Origin: Apostichopus japonicus | Taxonomy: Eukaryota; Echinodermata; Holothuroidea; Aspidochirotida; Stichopodidae | Length of the DNA stretch: 64,000 nt | Direction: 5' to 3' | NCBI RefSeq assembly: GCF_037975245.1 | Contig: NC_092563.1 | Span: forward strand, 3,853,001-3,917,000 | Made by a program: the position numbers and the translations under genes | The notes under the pieces: generated by a model | Databases searched by the model: none | Told to the model about the DNA's origin: nothing | What the model saw: only the letters and a program-made list of their open reading frames with translations | Shown here: positions 10,955-24,700 of the stretch, one piece after another | Layout: each line of letters starts with the position of its first letter | How positions within the stretch are numbered: position 1 is the first letter of the stretch

Positions 10955-13833
10955 TCATGACTACTATGGCATCTCATACTTCAGCTAAGTCTTTAAAAGG
11001 TCCATGTATTTATTGCACCATTCATTAATCATCTTAATGGGTATGCAGGTATCTAGCTGGGTAAACAGCCTAAGACAAAAGGGGAAAACAAGGAGACTAA
11101 AAGGCCTTAAGTTTAGATTAAGTGTGCTTAAACTATTCCAAGTCGACAAAGGTGGCATTCTTGCTCCACTGGTCGATGCTAGAGGAGGAGTCTTCGTGGT
11201 TGCTTTAAGGGTTAAGTAGTCCAGTGTTGCTGGTGGATGAATCTACGGTAATACTACAAAAAAAAATGGGGATCATCGAATTATCTTCAAAACCTTCTTG
11301 CTGGCTGTTATTGTTTAAAATGATAGTCCTTTTGTAAGGTGTACTGATGCAGGGTAGGATTCACTCTCTCGCTAACATTTCATACAAACAAAACCAAAAC
11401 ATTGAGCTGCGTAGGGGAAAGAGGGAACGGAATTCAGTGAGGTGGTTTCGGTGGAGGGGGGGGGGGGGAAGTGGTGGTGGTAAGTGATATCATAAGCTGT
11501 GTTTTGTCTGGTATCACACAAGGAACACTTTTTTGTTGACTAGATTTGTTCCATTGCTTTGTATAATTTCATTTGACGGTTTTGTATTCCTTTGCAATGC
11601 ACTGCCGCAGTAAACAATGTAGATTAGTGCTTTAAGGAAGGGTGAGAAATCCCTCTACATGTACAGGCAGGTTAATGGTATCTTACGTAAACCTGAGGGA
11701 AACAAATCCTGTTTTCCTCATCGACGTTTGGGAAAGTTTATTTCACATTTTGCTTTCTTTTGTTTTAGTCTATTGACTTTTCGGAGTTGCATTATTATTT
11801 TTTTTGTTACACTGAATCCAATGTGAATGGTTTTGATACCTGAGGAGGAATTCAATATAGATTTTTTTTTTTCTGATATGTTGTAAACACTGAAAGGTCA
11901 AATTGGATGATGATGATTTTTCAAATGTCTGAGGTGATATCAAAGATCTTAATTCAATCGGTCCATTTCCTGTTAGATTTAAAGATTTTTAATTAATATA
12001 TTTAACAGGATATCCCCGCTCTTGTAGAAGTTGAACAAAGTGCATATTTTGTTACCTCAAGTTATATCTGAAGATGAGATGATTGTACCTTTCAAGGTAT
12101 TATTGTTTTAATTGGGATCTTGGACTGAGTCTTCGTTAAGCAAGATTGTACAGTTCATAGAAGGAAAAGGTGACAGGCTTTTAAACAGTATTTTGATAAA
12201 TATCACACAAATATATAGTGCACTCTTGCTTCAGTTCAGCACTTCTCAGCATTCTTCTTTTTTTTTTTGGGGGGGGGGGGTTCACTGTCATTACAGTATC
12301 TGAGCTCAGCACAAAAGCAAGCTTAATTAGCCATTCATTAAAATATGCCTTCTATTTGTGGTTGTTAAAGGTGGTTTTCTTTCTGATTCTTTGTGTAAAC
12401 TGTAACAAGGTTAATTTGATGGTCGCATCATTTGCGATAGATTATCTGTCATTTGAGAACGTAGATGGGAAAGAGAGATGGAATTTCACGTTAATTGAAA
12501 GAAAAAAGTTAACTTGGACTCATTTCTCACCTCCTGAATCATACTAACCGTCTCTCTATGAACCGATTAGTGATCTTAATGCGTCTTCCAAACTAGTAAG
12601 ACATTTTAGCCGATTACACTGTAGTAGGATTATATACTGCACAGTTTAATGCTTGTAACTAAAATGTCCTTACTATGCTATGCAGTCCCTGAAGATATCC
12701 ATAGATTCCGAGAACAGGACTCAAAGGTAGTGGATTTTATTAACCTACGTACAAGGAAACTTGGTTATCCTGAAAAGCTGGCCTAGTGTAAGGATGTGAA
12801 GTTAATTTATACAAAGAATTCTATGGGATTTTTTTCCTTTTCTCTCAATGACTCGTGACATACTGTTAAATGTGATCCGTGTTAGGGGAGATGGTCACAT
12901 GAGATGCTAATCTTTGTAAGTTGTATTAAGGTAATGCAATGCTGGATAATGCAAAACAATATGTGAGCTAAGAAATAAGTAAATCTATAACCTTTTTGCT
13001 TTTCAAAAAATAAATGTCGAACGTCTGTCAGCAGCGACCGTAACGTCTGTATGTGAAGTAGGGACGCAGTGAGCTTATCTGTCGAAGTGATAGGATCGGG
13101 ACATAACACAAACAGTAAAAGTAGTGCTTGTTTGTTGATTTGTTTAAATGTAGGTCTGATCCTATCTAAGTATTAGAAGAAGTAATTTAGCCTTTTCATT
13201 CACATGATATTTGTCTGAAAAATTGGTAAATGACACATGGTTAATATTTTTGATAACAAAAATATTGTGTAACATGTTTGGTTGCAATGTGGTCCATAGG
13301 CAGATGTAAGTTAAGGTAATGTGGGGGTCCTATTCACCATGGCAACATAAATTACGGATGGCAAAGGGGGGTGCAGGGAGGGTAGGGGGATTGGTCCTGA
13401 TAGTTTTAATGGGTTGTTCACATTGTATTGTTGGTTAAGGCCAAGGCTAGCTGCAGGGAAGTTTACAGTGGCCTTATGGAAAGTAGCTTCTTAATTTCCT
13501 AAGCAATTTATGACTTTCATGGAAGGTTTATAATTAACAAAGGCCTTCCAAAAAAATATGATATACTGTATTATTATTTATGTATTTTTTTTCCCCCCTC
13601 TTCCTTGCAAAAAAATTTAAAGGCAAATTGTAAGATACCTACAAAGCTTAAAACATGTCTATTTAATTTGTATAAATTGGTTGCATAGTTCAACTTGTTA
13701 CTGGCATAGAGGGCATGACAAAGATCAGTGTGTAGTAAATGTTAGTGTTTTTTTTTTTTTTTTCATTCACTTTTGTTAGTCAGGGCTTTGGCAAAATGCA
13801 ATTATTAATGTTATTCATTTCACTTTGCTGTGC

Positions 13834-13839
13834 AATAAA
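13834..13839 (+). terminator. Candidate poly(A) signal for DYNC1LI
   Basis: AATAAA followed by a GT-rich stretch from about 13905. An earlier AATAAA lies at 13009-13014. Which is used cannot be decided, so the 3' UTR is between about 2 and 3 kb long. Confidence 0.35.
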
Positions 13840-16800
13840 ATTGTAATGCAAAGTTAAATGTGGACGGCAACTCATCACATTACATTTGGGATATATATTC
13901 AACCGTTTGTGAGTTTGTGTTGGACTGAGTAGAATAATTCAGTGTTTATATAATAAAATAAAAAAGGCTTGAAACTAGGAATGCTGCAGATTTTGGTGGG
14001 GGAGAAGGAAGAATGTGTGGGTGTGTGTGTGTATGTGTGTGTGGCAAGGATGCTATAAAAGTATTGATTAATTCCTACATCATAGTTCATCACACACAAA
14101 CCCGTTTTGGTCTGGTAATAACACAAAAGTCTGCGTATGATTAAAATGAAATGAAAATTTACCAGAGAAAAAAATTTGTGTCTGCCGATTTGATCCCTTC
14201 GAACAGTTGACAAATTTGGTATCCATTATGTCCTTCTAAAGGAATGGAAACGCTTTTCTTTTGTGTTTGACTACCCGTGTAATCTGATAAAGTATCGTTA
14301 ATTTATAAGAGATTGTAGATTGTTGGCTGTTCGGATGGTAACTTACTACAATGCTGCAAGCTTTATTCTTATAAGACCAGCAGATTTGTTCCCCAATTTA
14401 TTGAATCTATCTCTATATTGAACATGACGTCTCACTGGTTTCATTCAAGCTGATTGAGCAAAGTTCTGTATGTAGGTCAAGAATGTGCACTTGTTTAGAA
14501 TCCTTACGATTGGCTTTAACAGTACAAGGCAGAAATGGCTGTAGCCTATATCCTTGTATAGGCGTTCTTCTCATACGGGAGTCTTGTAAGCCCAGAGGTA
14601 GTGTTTCTGTCTTGTTTTGACACTAATATCGGTTGATTTGATAGAAATGTTGAATTGTCAACTTCAACATTTGCTAGTAAATCATTGACAGTTATTCATA
14701 CAGTGTGGTTCCATGGCAATCATCTGTATAGTCACAAAAGTAAGTATGGTCATGTTATAGTCTTGCATGCTACGTTTATATATAGTAAACATATTTCATC
14801 AGGCTATTAGATAGAAATAATGAGTATATTCTCCTCGGGATGTGGTTGGGTAATGCAATAAAGAGAGTCTTTTGGATCCATCTTGTCAGTTTTAAGAGAA
14901 ATTAATAAGAGTTTATAAAGTTGGAAGCTTAGCTGTTTTGATAAGACCGATGGTCTGCAATCTTATGGCGTGTGACCCACTTCCGGTGGGTCACAAGTGG
15001 GTCGTAGGATTTTCATGATGTGAATAATATATCTGAAGTTTATTTACTTCAAAATCAAGTCTTTAGTCTAAGCTAGCTTTCATGTATTCTGAGCTTTGAT
15101 TCTGCAGGGTGGGGTGGGGGATGGGGGAGATCTGGTGGGTTTGTGGCTCAGTCCTCATGGAAGATCCTGGGTAGTGGGTCTAAAAAAATGTGGATTTAAC
15201 AGGGTCTGTCAACTACAGTCACTCAATTAAACAATGTGAAGAGTTGTATTGAGTTGCTATTTAAGTAATTTTAATGAAGCAGTAATGGACGCACATATAT
15301 ATTTCTTTATTGCATCTCCAAATTTTCAGCTTTTGAAGATTGAACCAAAGCAGTATAAAGTGTAATTGAAATAACTTGGATAAGTAAGATATAAGGAGTT
15401 TAATTTTTTTTTTTTTTAATTGCATTTCAGACTACCTTAGGAAATGTCAGATTAGAAATAGTTTGATGTGTAACCCGGACCAATTCAGTTGCGTTAATCC
15501 AATTCTTATTGCTTATCTAGAGTTATTTTATTGCCTTTTTATTTCAAGTTAAAGAGTGACATTGGGAATTCATAAGGTGTTTGTGGTTATGAAGAGCTGG
15601 AACTTGAGGTGAAGTAAAGAGGTGGGATAAGCTAAATCATGACTGGCAAATTTGATTAAATTCTTCATTTCCTACGAAAATGTTGCAACAACAATGAAAG
15701 TAGGGAGAGTGCTGTCTCTCAAAATTTATTATTGGTTGCAGTCATATTACATTTTATTCTCCTTCTATTAAAATCTATTTTGGTTGTGAAAATATGGTGC
15801 TTTTGCTGCCAACTGTTAAAAAAAGTAAAATTGAGTTTAGTTTATAGAAGAATTAGTGGGTTGTAAGTGTGGTATGCATTTGTTGTAGCAAGAATTATGA
15901 ACTAGAATTAAAAACAAGTGGCTATCTTGACCAGTGCGTAGTAAGAGGGGTTTAGCTACTTATCAGCAGATGGATTTATTAACTTGTTTATCAAACTAAA
16001 CTAAACTTAACTGGGAAGCTTGGTTTATTCCAGATATTGGCCACAAAAAAAAATGAAAAGATGAGAAGATGTTTACTTGCACCAGCTACTTGCCAAACTG
16101 TCAAAAAGCTCTTTTAAAAATTCCTCAAGTTGTTGTTTTATTTTGGTGAGCCAGCAGAGTAGAAGAGGTAACTTCTTGAACAATTGAAGAGTTTTTTTGT
16201 TTTTTTAACAAAGGGTAATGATACATGGAATACTTTGAAAAAACTTCATCACTCGAATGGAATGGAATAGACCGTTCACTGTTTGTTAGTATTCTCAAGA
16301 ATATATGATTTGGAAAAGAGTCTGTGTTGTAGTGTATATTGAAACGGTGACTTCTGTAATCGCTTCAGAAAGGTGAAGTTTCTTTCTATCGATTCGATAC
16401 GTTCGTTAAAGATCATTCATACTTGTTGTTCATTATTGACTGATAGCAACAAGAAGTGGATTTGCTGCGAGACTTCAGAACTTCGTCTTGTGATACTTTG
16501 AACCGATGACAATTTTATGGACCATCCACCCATCATTCATTCTGGTTGTGTTAATTCACATTTACGAAGCAATCCTTTTATCTCTCTCGTTCATGATTTA
16601 AAGGGATCGTGCATATTTCACAAAGTCGACGTTGAGGACTTACCCAGCAAAATGAGGCTTCATTATGCTACTCTCTTTATAGGTAACCATGGTTACATGA
16701 TGTTGATATTTGTTTGTATGTAATGTAGTGGCTTTTATATGTCAAATGTACCTATTGAAATTCAGTGCATGCATAATTTGCTAAGAAAAAAAAAATGACC

Positions 16801-17159
16801 TGAAAAAAAAATGTGAAGCAAAAATATCTGGAAATAAATTCTAAGAAAGGAAAAAAAGAAATGACATTGTTTGTAAATGTTTCTCTTTGCCTTTGTTTAT
16901 GGTCACTTATGTAGAGAGGTTTAAAAGGAGGTAGGAGGGTTTAAACATCTTGTTTTTAGTTCCTTGCTGGAAGCAAAGGAACCCATACAGTCTGGTTGTC
17001 TTGTGTGGGCGTGTCTGTGACACTTGTTTGGGTCCGCGATAACTCAACAGCGGAGTGATGGATAGTTCTCATACTTGCCATGTACGTTAATTATAGTGAG
17101 GTGTGCTCTATTGATTTGGGGGCTGACCTTATGAATATTAATGAGGTTTGGGGTCAAAC

Positions 17160-17368
17160 AGCCAGTTGGGACAATTTCCTAATGCTAATACGTTTCCTGA
17201 GCTGTACTACAATATCATGCTCTCAAAGCACTGGTATTGTCATTACAAAGAGTTCCTTACCTTGATCTGATAGAAACATGATATTCATACTGCTGGTACT
17301 GACAATACTAGTGCTTTGAAGTGGGACGTAACACTACAGTATAATAAAAAAAAACGTCCCAACTGAGA
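17160..17368. mobile_element. Fold-back MITE-like element with 9-bp flanking repeat
   Basis: Ends AGCCAGTTGGGAC and GTCCCAACTGAGA are inverted repeats. Inner arms also pair: TCAAAGCACTGGTATTGTCA near 17220 against TGACAATACTAGTGCTTTGA near 17308, 19 of 20. GGGTCAAAC occurs on both sides (17151-17159 and 17369-17377), consistent with a target duplication. Confidence 0.65.
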
Positions 17369-17410
17369 GGGTCAAACTTCAAATCTTTACATTGCAATAA
17401 CTTGGCACCT

Positions 17411-18524
17411 GAAGTCGGATTCTAGCCAAACTTGGTATACAAGTTGTTGTTTAATAGCTGGTACATGTAGACCATCTGGGCCCAAAATATTTTGGGGCTG
17501 GGTGGACCGAAATTTTATTTCACCTCAAATGCATTTTAGGACACTATCTTTGGGCCTGAATTTTGTGGTGCCTAATTTTTTTTTGGGACCATATTTCTTG
17601 ACATTGCAAGAATGCCGCAACCTGAAATGACATTTAATGGAGGAGCAGAAAGGCGTTGGTTAAACGACAAGCTTTTGTCTCTTTACCTTGTGAAACTGCA
17701 CAAATTACTTTAAACGTAGTCTCTGTGTTCTTTTAAAATTCAGAGACATTAAGTGACGAACAGTGATGCATATTGTTAACTTCTTGTTACTTTCATTCTC
17801 AAAAAATGATGGGATGTGGGATTGCAGCCAGTCTTGGTATACAGTTGTTGGTTAATAGCTGGTACATGTAGACCATCTGGGCCCAAAACATTCTGGGCCC
17901 ATTTTAGGCTGGATGGGCCAAATTTTATTTCTACTCAAATGCATTTTGAGACTTTGCTTGGGCCCAAATTTGTGGGGCACAATGCTTTTGGGACTATTTG
18001 GGTGCGAAATTTTCTTAGGTCCAATTTTGGTGAGGGGCCGAAATTTTAAAATTGCAAAAACTCCGCAACCTTAACTCGGAGTCTATCCAAACTTGGAATA
18101 CAGTGTTTGGTTAATAGCTGGTACATGTGGGCACAAATATTATAATATCGAGTGATGACGTACAACACTTTAATATTCCACTAAGCAAGGATTCATTTGT
18201 ACCCACTGGGCTATTTGTTTCTTTGTTTTTTTTTTATACGTTTTGCATTCTTTGCTATCCTTGAAGCAGGATTTCTAAGAACAACCCATTCAAAAGCCGG
18301 AAATATCTTGTTTATTGCCCATTGAAACTGTCAGAAATGACATTTAATGGAGGAGCAGAAAGGCGTTGGTTAAACGACAAAAGCTTTTGTCTCTTTGCCT
18401 CGTTTAACTGTACAAATTGCTTTCAACGTAAAGTCTGTGTTCTTTCAAAATTCAGAGACATTAAAGTGACGAACAGTGATGCATATTGTTAAATTCTTGT
18501 TACTTTCATTCTCAAAAAATGATG
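17411..18524 (+). repeat. Tandem duplication with about 710-bp offset
   Basis: Block AAATGACATTTAATGGAGGA through CATTCTCAAAAAATGATG occurs at about 17624-17808 and 18334-18522. A second block (CTTGGTATACAAGTTGTTG, TTTAATAGCTGGTACATGTA, CTGGGCCCAAAA) occurs near 17431, 17833 and, shorter, 18092. No protein similarity recognised. Confidence 0.8.
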
Positions 18525-19260
18525 AATGACATCCTCCTAAAATGCAGGAAACATGTTTAAGTTTCTGCTTCTTCACCAATTTTTTTATTGGGGGGTGCTC
18601 GGGGGGAAGGGGGGGGGAGGACCCAGGGAGGTGTTCTTTAAAGGAATTTCAAGATGCAAGGAAGAATTCTCTCAGTGCTGCATTTCATGACAGCCTATGT
18701 AATGGCAAAATGTAGCTAAAGATGGAAAGACAATGTAAGCTTGTAATGAGTTGAAGAAGCATTACTTTTCATACCAATTATTCGTGTTTGAAAAATTCTA
18801 AAACTGTGAGCATTGCACACAAATGTAGCATTACTCCCACATGTCAATGTTCTCTGTAGTTAGAATTTAATCTCAATGCAACATTTTTGGGTAGAAACAT
18901 TATTTTCCTCTGTGGATAGATGCATTCACAAAATATCACCAAATTTATGAAATGTTATTGTCCAGAAATATACTGCTATGAGAATATGTGGTTTAACCTT
19001 AAGAGGTATAATATTCACAGCATGTTTGCTATAAAGCAATCAACTTCAGCCCTCAAAAAATCCTTTCGAGGAATTTGAGGATCGTAAAGTATTATATATT
19101 GCCAGTGATTTAGGAACAAAAACTGAACATTTAATCAAGAGATTATATCGCAGATTGGATAAATTGCATTCAGAAAAATGGAAAATCCCCCCTCTTCCTC
19201 CCCCCCCCCAAAAAAAATAATAACAAAAAAATGACAAAAACGGGTAAATAGAAATCATTC

Positions 19261-19266
19261 TTTATT
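19261..19266 (-). terminator. Candidate poly(A) signal for the Rab gene
   Basis: AATAAA on the minus strand, about 2.4 kb beyond the stop. It is the first clear one I found reading away from 21638, implying a long 3' UTR. Confidence 0.35.
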
Positions 19267-21637
19267 TTAATATGATACAGAATATAACAAAGAATCATAA
19301 TTACATCATAATTGCTAAAATCTTCCACTTGATTATACATTATTTAACAAGCTTATAAGGTGATATAAGGTCATATAAATTCCCCTTTAGGTAGAGAAAT
19401 TGATAAAAATTTGGTAACTGCAAAAGAAGGACAAACTAACATGATCCACAACTAAAGCTCGATAAGAAATTGCGCGCTCTGCGGTTTCCTTTGCGAACTT
19501 TTTGTCAGCGAACGGCAAAGCCTTAAACTGAAGGTATCTGATTACGCGGGAAAATCTTTGGCGAACCCATTGGTCCCAAACTGTCAGGCTACAGCATTTG
19601 AACCATTACTAGTAAATATAATTCACAACTCCAATTGTGTTTGTGCTACATGAATGGGTAATCAATGACAAAACTAACAATAATTTAAACCCATCTCTTC
19701 AACTACACTACAACTAAGGAAATATGGCTTCAAATTTAAAGCAGAATTAATTTGTTTGAGTCTCAACTTAAACAAATTTGACAAAGCTGGTGTTCTTTAA
19801 CTCAAAAGTCTCACTGTACTTGATATCGACTCAACCTGTGCCTTTTATCAAAGGTCCCATCATTTACCGAAAGCACTTTAGAACACGAGAAAAAAAATCA
19901 AAATTCCACTTTTTTCAAACTATTTACACTAATTTTTAAAGCAAACTGTACAGATCAGGTGGACAGATGACAAACATTTTAGGAAATGTTCGCCTTTAAA
20001 ATTTGGTAAACAAAGTCCTTCTTTGTGTAAACTAGACAAATACTTGTGAAATTATGTCATGCAAAGACAATTCAATGCCCCCCGCCTCCCCCCTGTCATT
20101 ACACACAGTATCTCACAAAGCCCCCAAAATAGATTGTCACTTTTAATAAAAGGTTGCAAAAGGTGTGAACAATGAATTTTGAGGTCTCCAACTAACCCTC
20201 TGGCTTGAACCACTGTCAATCGAGTACAAAATGAATCACACGTATTAAACTTGTTTGAAAATAATTTGATCTCGCCATTTATGTCTGACATCATGTATGA
20301 ACCTGAATATTTATGTAATATTTAGCTTTTGACACAATCTTTTGCAATCATACATTTGTGGTGTTAGGTAAGATATTTATCTACCAAACAGTATCTGTTA
20401 CTTCCATAATAGTCCACCGTAATACTTATAAATTGAAGCAGAAACTTTCAGTTCAACAACGTTCAAGTGATATTTGGCTTTCCATAGGATTCAATTTCTC
20501 AAGACTCCATGGTTACATGGATGCATTTTAGAACAGTAAGTTATATTCTGGTAATTTAATATTTTCTTATATAAATGATGAAAAATGAATGATTATCCAA
20601 AGGATACCATTGTAGCTTACAACTTAATACACAGAATAAACTTTGTATTTTTTGGTTCCCCTTTGGATAAGTTTTAAGCTAGTTAATGGTAAGAAGTGAA
20701 ACTAAGGTCATATGCTGTACTGTCTCCACTGAATATCTGACACCACAGCCTGACACGCATATTGAAGCATATATCTGTTCTGGTTTCACATTTGTTGGCT
20801 TTCCTCAAATTTCCCACTTATATATTCATTTAATGAATTCTATTTCAGCATAGATACCATTTAGGAATAATTGTCTAGGCAGTGAATAAGTGTGCGTGTT
20901 AATTATAAGTCGAGATAAGCTAAATAATACAGTTTATACACAAGTAAAATTGTTGAAACGTCAAGATATTTGTTAAAATACACTTTGAAAATATATGATT
21001 TTCGTGACATCACTGTAAGATTCAACATCACGCCACACGCTGATAATCGAGGACATAACCATGTATGAGAATCGTTTCTGCCACAATTGTTCAAATTAAA
21101 ACAAAGAACCAGGAAGAATGTCAAAAGCCTGTTTGTGAAGCAGAAACATGTTGACAAACTATTACCTGTAACTAATTAGTGAAGTGAAACTCAGTGTATA
21201 GTTCCGTACATAATGTTCTAACACAATATCTGCGAGAGTCCCATTATATCGATAGCTTCAGCAGATATAACGTAGAAATGTAACTGAAACCCAGACACCG
21301 TATTTACTAATTGAAAACTCTGCAAATTTTGGTCTCAGTTACAAATTTTGGAGAATTGAGTTGTATACCTTGCTGATAGGAACTGCCATCGCCTCCTGGG
21401 GCTCTTCACAACAGCTCCCAAACTTTTACGAATGAATGAATGTATTTCAAATTTGCAATGAGTAGTGGCTTACATCGATTAGTGTCTTTCAAGCTCCGTT
21501 CATCCGTTCGTCCATTCTTCTATCTGTAGGAGGACTACAAAAGTTATCGTTCTTCCACGGTCGGTTCTGACGGCAACCGACCGGAAGGAATCCTTGATCG
21601 TCATTGCGTCTCGGATATATGCCACAAAATGTTAACA

Positions 21638-21738
21638 TTACCTGTTGCAGCAGGACTTCTTCTTTGTTTGGTTTGGCACTAGGTCTTCTAATATTACACC
21701 GTGACTGGAAGGCGAGTCCGGTGGGGGTAAATTCTTGC
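21638..21738 (-). CDS. Rab GTPase exon 6 (hypervariable tail, prenylation motif)
   Basis: Encodes a Pro/Ser-rich tail of 33 residues ending TKKKSCCNR, then TAA at 21640-21638. Paired cysteines after a Lys patch fit double geranylgeranylation. The acceptor follows ccttttaag. Confidence 0.93.
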
Positions 21739-24700
21739 CTTAAAAGGGAAAAGAAATGAAAATCAAATCAAATCTTTGATGAAGCAAACGAGTCATGTAT
21801 AGGCTGTCCACTGCAAGACTAAAAAGCAACAGCATTTGTAGGAATTTAAAATAATGATGCAATTAATAGTTGTAATGCATCGATCCACTCGGACTATGAG
21901 ATTGGTCCGATCGGAAAGTTTCAGAAAGTCCGGCTCCGCTATTGTCCGTGCAGACATGTCACAGAAGCTGGACTATTGTTAACTCCCTGCTGTATGGACT
22001 AGCTGCCCAGTGTTTAATTACAACTCCTGCAGCTCATTCAGAACACAGCAGCCATAATTGTCACTGGCACAAAAAAACAACAACAAAAACAGTTGTGCAA
22101 CATCGCTCCTGTTTTACAAAAGCTTTGTTGATTGCCAGTCTCATTACGAATTGATATTAATTAAACCTCTGCTAATTGATTCACAAAGTCCTCGCTGGTG
22201 TTTCTCCTCCACCATATCTTTGCGGCTTATACTCCAGCCATATACTTCTTCCCATTCCCTTCGTTCATCTACGACAAGCTTTTTCTCATCTGGCCGTCGA
22301 TCATTCTCTGTGGCAGCTCCTGAACTTGGGAACATACTTCCACACTGACAGTAAAACAGCTCCAAACATCAGCACTCTTCGATTCTCAAGAGCATTTTCT
22401 TGACTCTTTTAAGTGCCACTGAACATTTCTAGGCTTCGGATATCACATGCTTTACAAATCTTCTTGATTGATTGATTGATTGATTAATTGATTAATTCAA
22501 CATGATCCAGTTAAAGGCAGCATTTTAGTCTTGATTTGTCATAACTGAATGCTAGTTATGCTTCAATACCTGTGCTTGTTTTTTGAGATATTCTCCTTTA
22601 AGCTTATGCTCGATCCCTGCGCTGATTCTTTATGACTGACTTGTTGACAAAGTTGGCTCCTCAGCTTAGAACTAAATGGTATTAATGTTAATCTATTGTT
22701 TTATGGCTTATAACAACCCCTCCCCCCCCCCCCCGCACAAAACGTTTCTGATAAAGTCATATAAACAGCACTTGGATGACCATTCAACACCATTTGTCTT
22801 TGATAAATTGGTATTGCTTTGAAAATATACATTGATGAGCCTCAGATGCTTAAAGGGTCATTCCTAAAAAAAAAATGATATCACTGGTAGATAGAAATAC
22901 AACTTGGACCAATAGCAGTGTTCTTGATCATTTTCCAATATATAAAAATTGGTTTTTGTGCCTCATGTCATCTTGGACAATATTCAGGCTTCATATCCAA
23001 ATTGATAGTCAGCATCTACTGTATGTGAAACATCTGTACGTCAAATGTTAACGAAAGTGATTGAACAAACACAGAAGCTAATTGAGATGAGTTGTAGCTT
23101 TTGTTACAAATTACATTAAAGAAAACAAAACTGAATTGTTTCGATTTCACCAAATCTAGATGCAAGTCAGATAGTTGCTCCATATTTCACACAAAATTTA
23201 ACCTGTCCATAGGACACAGCTTGCATATAAAGCTTTTGCTAGGTATATCTTGGGTTGTAGTTGTTGTTATATACAATGGTGGATATGACAGCTGAGATGA
23301 TGAAATAGTATTTAGGCTGGGGGGGGGGGAGAGGGTAGGGGTGTTTCTTTAAAATGAGACTTTCAGGAAAGAGTAGAATTACGTTACCCCAATGGCTCTC
23401 AGTGGAAAGGTTTCCTGGAAGTCAACAAAACCCAGGACAGTGAGACCTGCGGCTGCTGACTAAGTTTGCAAACTTCTGAAATTGATATTTTGGTAATTTT
23501 ACTGCCATTTGTTTGGGCCATTGTTAAACAGTTTTCACCGCAATCGGTCTGAACGATATGTCACACGGGTAAATTATGACAGATATCACAAAGTAATTTT
23601 AACTAGAATTTTACATTTTTTTTTGGAAAAACAAAAGGACTTACTTATATCTATAAACAAGTCTTCAATGTTATCTGCAGTTTTAGCACTTGTTTCTCCA
23701 AATATAGCTCCTATTTCTTTCGCGTAATTTGAACCTTCTTCGGTTTGGACTTCCCGTAATTCCTCCAGATCCATTTTGTTCCCGAATATTGCAATGCAGA
23801 TCTTCTCTGGCCCGTGCCTCTGCAGTTCTCGCACCCATACCCTGACTAACTCGAAAGATTGCTGTGATGATGCAAAAATAAGAAATCAGAAAGGATTTTC
23901 AGAGTGATTCTTTATATGAGAACATCAATGTTATTCGGTCATGCACACTGCATGTCCTCAGATAATCATATTGCTAGCGGTTTGGCAGTGACTCATGCCA
24001 ACCTACTAAACAAAAAGTATGGAAGTTAACCAAGAATAACCAAGTAATACTTTTTAGCTTAATATTTTGACCTAAAATGACCTTTGACTTTTTTTCCAAC
24101 AACAATGATATTCCTGCATGAACTAAAGGTGGACCCACAAAGCAAGTATGACATTTCAAGATGAACCAAGCATTAGTTTTGATATTTTAATTGGCTTACA
24201 AGTACTCCAGGGACTTTGGACAACTGTGAACCTCAAAAAGCAACCAAAAAATCAATAAAGGAAAATTCAAACAAACTATTATTTTTCATACAAACCTAAA
24301 AGTATGAAATACAAACAAACACCACTTTTAGGCTTTCTACACAGAAGTCATCAGGATATGTAAGCACTATGTACTGTAAGTGTCTCTCATCTAGACACAG
24401 ATAAATCACCTTGCTATACATAACCACCAAAGAAAAATCTTAAATCTACAGAATTTATGCAGCATTATAAGTTCATGATAAGTAATGCTAAACAAGCTGC
24501 AAATAGATGGCTTCAAATTATTGTCATCGGTATGAGATACTTTCAAGATGGACAGAGATCTTAACGGATCCGGTCTCAAGATAAACCGATCATGAGTAAT
24601 GCTGTCGATGCGTCAATCTCCTGTCCACGCAACAATATTGACAACCACTGACGTCAAACGTACACTAATCACCTATGGAGATATCTACAATTAGCCTGAA

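Larger units (their letters stand above)
10955..19240. other. DYNC1LI 3' UTR and convergent intergenic region
   Basis: No supported gene. The first 2-3 kb is presumably 3' UTR. It contains G-runs (11455, 12270, 18600), a GT-rich microsatellite (13996-14042), a fold-back element (17160-17368) and a tandem duplication (17400-18524). Open frames here are short and unlike known proteins. Confidence 0.6.

Noticed and set aside
14949-15185. 'gtgacccacttccggtgggtcac' region, also loosely similar to 31222-31275
   Set aside because: Suggests an old transposon fragment, but I found neither borders nor target duplication.
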